Assembly (NCBI RefSeq): GCF_003369915.1
Contig: NC_046675.1
Coordinates: forward strand, 20,584,001-20,648,000
Reading direction: 5' to 3'
DNA from: Drosophila miranda
Lineage: Eukaryota; Arthropoda; Insecta; Diptera; Drosophilidae
DNA: 64,000 nucleotides
Part shown: positions 61,605-64,000 of the stretch, in pieces
Layout of the letters: every line of letters starts with the position of its first letter
How positions within the stretch are numbered: the stretch's first letter is position 1
Made by a program: the position numbers and the translations under genes
The notes under the pieces: generated by a model
The model's database searches: none
What the model was told of the DNA's origin: nothing
Seen by the model: only the letters and a program-made list of their open reading frames with translations

Positions 61605-62935
61605 TTAATTTTCAAAATCCAAATGGAATTCGGAAAAGTATTCCCTTAGACCGTCCCTCGTTTGGGGACCAAGGCCTGTCGATTTTACAGTCCGATGATC
61701 CACAACATGTTCGACAAAATTTTCTTCTACAATGCGTTCCAATTCAACATTTGGAATGACATCCGAATGGTTGTTTGATCGTATGGATTCCTCTCTCAAA
61801 AAGTTATAAAGACAAAAGCAGGTTAAAACTATTTTGCTGAATGAAATTGGTGCGCTCTTAATGGGCTTAAAGATAACTCTGAAGCGACTGGCCAGAATCG
61901 CAAACGCATTCTCCACAACGCGGCGACTCCTCGAAAGCATATAATTGAAATGTTGCTGACTTTCGGTTAGATTTTTTCTTAAATACGGCTTCATGTTGTA
62001 CTCGGTGAGGGGGAAAGCCTCATCAGAGACCAGTGTATATGGGGATACACGGTTCGAGCGCGGCAGAGCAGACGGCGATGGTACGTGAATGCTGTAGTCA
62101 TCCAGGCTGTATCGCAAATCAGAGTGCAGCCACACACTGGCGTCGCCAATTTTAGCATCTGTTGCGACATTCACATAGACGAACCTATACTTGGCGTCAA
62201 CGATTACCATTAGCATCATGGAGGGTTCTCCATTGCTTGGCATGGGTCTTGTTTTGCAATGCTTTCCTGAAATATCAATGCTATAATTAATTATATTAAA
62301 GGAATGTAATTATTTATGTTCCTTACCATCTATAGCTCCAATGCAATTGGGATATCCCCAAATGTCGTAGAAATCTGAGGCGATTTGTTTCCATTCGTCT
62401 GCTGATGTCGGAAACGGTAGGTATTCTTCATTGAGCACATTGTACAAAACAGGTATTGTTTCCTTTAATATCTTCGTAATTGTCGGTATATATGTGGGTT
62501 TTGTTTGACGAAACGGCATACGGCCAGTGGACAAATAGAACAGGGTGACTTTAAGTCGCTCCTCTGAGGTAATGCTGTTTCTGAATGGGCTCTTCTTTTC
62601 CTGTATAAAAGGCCGCACCTTTTCCAAAATTATATTAAACTGATCTGGCGAGATTCGCAATACTCTTCCATAGAGTACGGAGTCTTCATCTACTATTTCC
62701 CTTCCCAACTTACATTCGAAGCCTGAAATTGATTAATATCCGTGAATTTATACAATAAAAAAATTGTTTTAATGTTTTACTGGCCTTCAAACTCTCGCTG
62801 CAACAATCCCCTTTTCGATGCCTCCATCTTCCTCCTGCGCTGGTTCTGCTTTCGCAGCATGAGCAATGCAGTCAAATAACTATTTTGCATTAATAACAAT
62901 GCTGCACATAGTTTTCTTCTTTTTTCTATTTCCAT
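61605..62935 (-). CDS. PIF/Harbinger (HARBI1-like) transposase or domesticated derivative
   Basis: DDE-type nuclease of the PIF/Harbinger superfamily. Supported minus-strand exons are about 62700-62327 and 62266-61605. A probable first exon, 62935-62781, begins MEIEKRRKLCAAL. The catalytic region shows GAIDGKHCKTRP, with the first Asp at the exon junction; then VDAKYRFVYVNVATDAKIGD with the second Asp; and RRVVENAFAILASRFRV with the Glu. The acidic triad is thus present. Linking the first exon to the next needs the weaker acceptor at 62700; the better-looking acceptor at 62722 is out of phase, so the 5' structure is uncertain or slightly damaged. No terminal inverted repeats were identified, which leaves open whether this is an intact element or a host gene. 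Domesticated PIF-like genes are already known in Drosophila. Confidence 0.8.
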
Positions 62936-63390
62936 TTTGCTTGTTATTTTGTGTATTGCGTATATTTTGTGCGTTCTTCTTCTCTTCATTTTTCTGTGTA
63001 GAAGCTACCAGCACTGTTTGTGCCAACAACGGTGTTTGCCAACACGAACAGCTGTTCCTTCAGCCCAATTTTGTGGTTCAAAAGTAAATTCTGTGCAAGC
63101 AAACCAAAAAAAGTTGTAAATTATTGCTTTTCTCTGCCTCAAACTGTTTTAAACTGTACAAAATGAACTGTGATGCTTTTTGCACTTCTTCGAATATCAG
63201 AAGTCGCGGTCAAAGTGGAAAAGCTAAGCAAAAACTGTGCAAGTCGTGAGCTTTTCGACGTTGGTCAGAATCACGAGTGGCTGCAAGGTTTCAGCTTGTG
63301 AAGATTGAAGAAGTCGCAGTCGTGACGGCAGTCGTCGTCGATATTTGCAAGTGTTTTCCGAGGCTCAATAAGTAACTCAATCGATTGAAA
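62936..63390. other. Intergenic between the PIF transposase and the BED gene
   Basis: Presumed divergent promoters. AT-rich near 62930-63000, more mixed afterwards. I looked for an inverted match to the sequence upstream of the MADF gene that would mark a transposon end and did not find a convincing one. Confidence 0.4.
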
Positions 63391-64000
63391 ATGACGCCAA
63401 AAAAACGCGAAAAAACTAATGTTTGGATTTACTACGTAAATAATACAGAAAGCGGGCTGGCTACGTGCAGAATGTGCAATGGCACCTTAAAAAACAACAG
63501 GGTGTCGAATTTAAAAACACATTTATGGAATCGCCACAAAATAAAAGTTTTAAAAATAACCCCGATCGAAACCAAAGTTGACGAGTCATCCGATCTGGAT
63601 TCCGAGATTTCTGAAAAAATAATACACAAGCAGAAAAGAACAGTTGTGAATAAGAAGCAAACACTTAGACAAAAACGTAATGCTCTTTGGAAATATTTCG
63701 AGAATAATATAGACAGCGGTCTGGCCAAGTGCAAAATATGCAAAGCCCCGCTAAGAAACAGAGTTTCAAATCTGAAAGGTCATTTATTCCAACAGCACGA
63801 TATAAACTTATATTATGCCAAAAGACAACCCATGAAAAAAATAAGAGTTAATGTGAATAACTTGTTACTTCGAAACAATAAAAATGATGTTTGGAATTAC
63901 TATGAAAATATTATAGACAGCGGTATAGCCAGGTGCAAGACATGCAATGGTACACTGAAAAACAATAGAGTTTCAAACTTAAAAACACACTTATTGAAGA
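63391..64000 (+). CDS. Tandem BED zinc-finger protein (cut by the window edge)
   Basis: An open frame from ATG 63391 runs to the window end without a stop, so at least 203 residues are present and the gene is partial at 3'. It encodes three consecutive BED-type zinc fingers. The first has NVWIYYVNNTESGLATCRMC then LKTHLWNRH. The second has ALWKYFENNIDSGLAKCKIC then LKGHLFQQH. The third has DVWNYYENIIDSGIARCKTC then LKTHLL at the edge. Each shows the aromatic start, CxxC pair and His-rich end of the fold. Lys-rich linkers separate them. BED fingers bind DNA and occur in hAT-family transposases and in chromatin-boundary proteins such as BEAF and DREF. Whether a transposase domain follows cannot be seen. 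The three fingers resemble each other enough to suggest internal duplication. Confidence 0.75.
   Translation, partial: MTPKKREKTNVWIYYVNNTESGLATCRMCNGTLKNNRVSNLKTHLWNRHKIKVLKITPIETKVDESSDLDSEISEKIIHKQKRTVVNKKQTLRQKRNALWKYFENNIDSGLAKCKICKAPLRNRVSNLKGHLFQQHDINLYYAKRQPMKKIRVNVNNLLLRNNKNDVWNYYENIIDSGIARCKTCNGTLKNNRVSNLKTHLLK

Noticed and set aside
1-64000. tRNA, rRNA or bacterial-type operon features
   Set aside because: No cloverleaf with B-box-like GTTCGANNC or rRNA-like sequence was noticed, and gene structure is eukaryotic throughout; a tRNAscan run would be the proper test.

Overview
This is eukaryotic DNA from a Drosophila fly. Genes are split by short GT-AG introns, and their translations match well-known fly proteins: Dis3, the Rrp5/CG5728 ribosome-biogenesis protein, BRWD3, Nab2 and crumbs. 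Together these form a stretch homologous to distal 3R (Muller element E) of D. melanogaster. DINE-1/INE-1-type repeats and the degree of divergence suggest a non-melanogaster species. The obscura group is my best guess, but the sequence alone does not prove it.

Layout, left to right. 717-2893 (-): an ACSS3-type short-chain acyl-CoA synthetase whose first exon is unresolved. 4495-7622 (-): Dis3, the exosome nuclease. 7623-8397: a shared promoter region holding a dispersed repeat and a CACGTG box. 8398-13405 (+): Rrp5/CG5728. 14102-23541 (-): BRWD3, with WD40 repeats and two bromodomains in at least 12 coding exons. 24518-25528 (-): an intact three-exon copy of a torsin-interacting (LAP1/Torip) gene. 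26206-26524 (-): a collapsed tandem duplicate of that copy. 27077-30416 (+): Nab2. 32086-33211 (+): an unrecognised Cys-rich protein gene with an apparent one-base frameshift near its end. 35375-35960 (+): spaghetti squash (sqh), which is X-linked in D. melanogaster; here it sits between two direct copies of an unnamed repeat, with a DINE-1 element downstream. 38695-59415 (-): crumbs, about 2151 residues from 12 constitutive coding exons, a 10.3-kb first intron and two candidate phase-1 cassette exons. 60647-61557 (+) and 61605-62935 (-): a convergent MADF-BESS plus PIF/Harbinger transposase pair. 63391-64000 (+): the start of a gene with tandem BED zinc fingers, cut by the window edge.

The conserved genes do housekeeping work: acyl-CoA formation, RNA decay and processing, rRNA maturation, chromatin reading, poly(A)-RNA control, and epithelial polarity. 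They are not an operon; neighbours run head-to-head (Dis3/Rrp5, crb/MADF) or tail-to-tail (Rrp5/BRWD3, MADF/PIF).

The most interesting material is the accessory content between the conserved genes: the repeat-flanked, intron-containing sqh; the Torip-like duplication; the PIF/MADF pair; the tandem-BED gene; the frameshifted orphan; and a crb cassette exon encoding a threonine-rich mucin-like stretch plus an extra EGF module. In D. melanogaster sqh lies on X (Muller A), and Torip, as I recall, on 3L (Muller D). If this is an obscura-group fly, both ancestral sites would be X-linked, so the two insertions could be DNA-mediated moves off the X.
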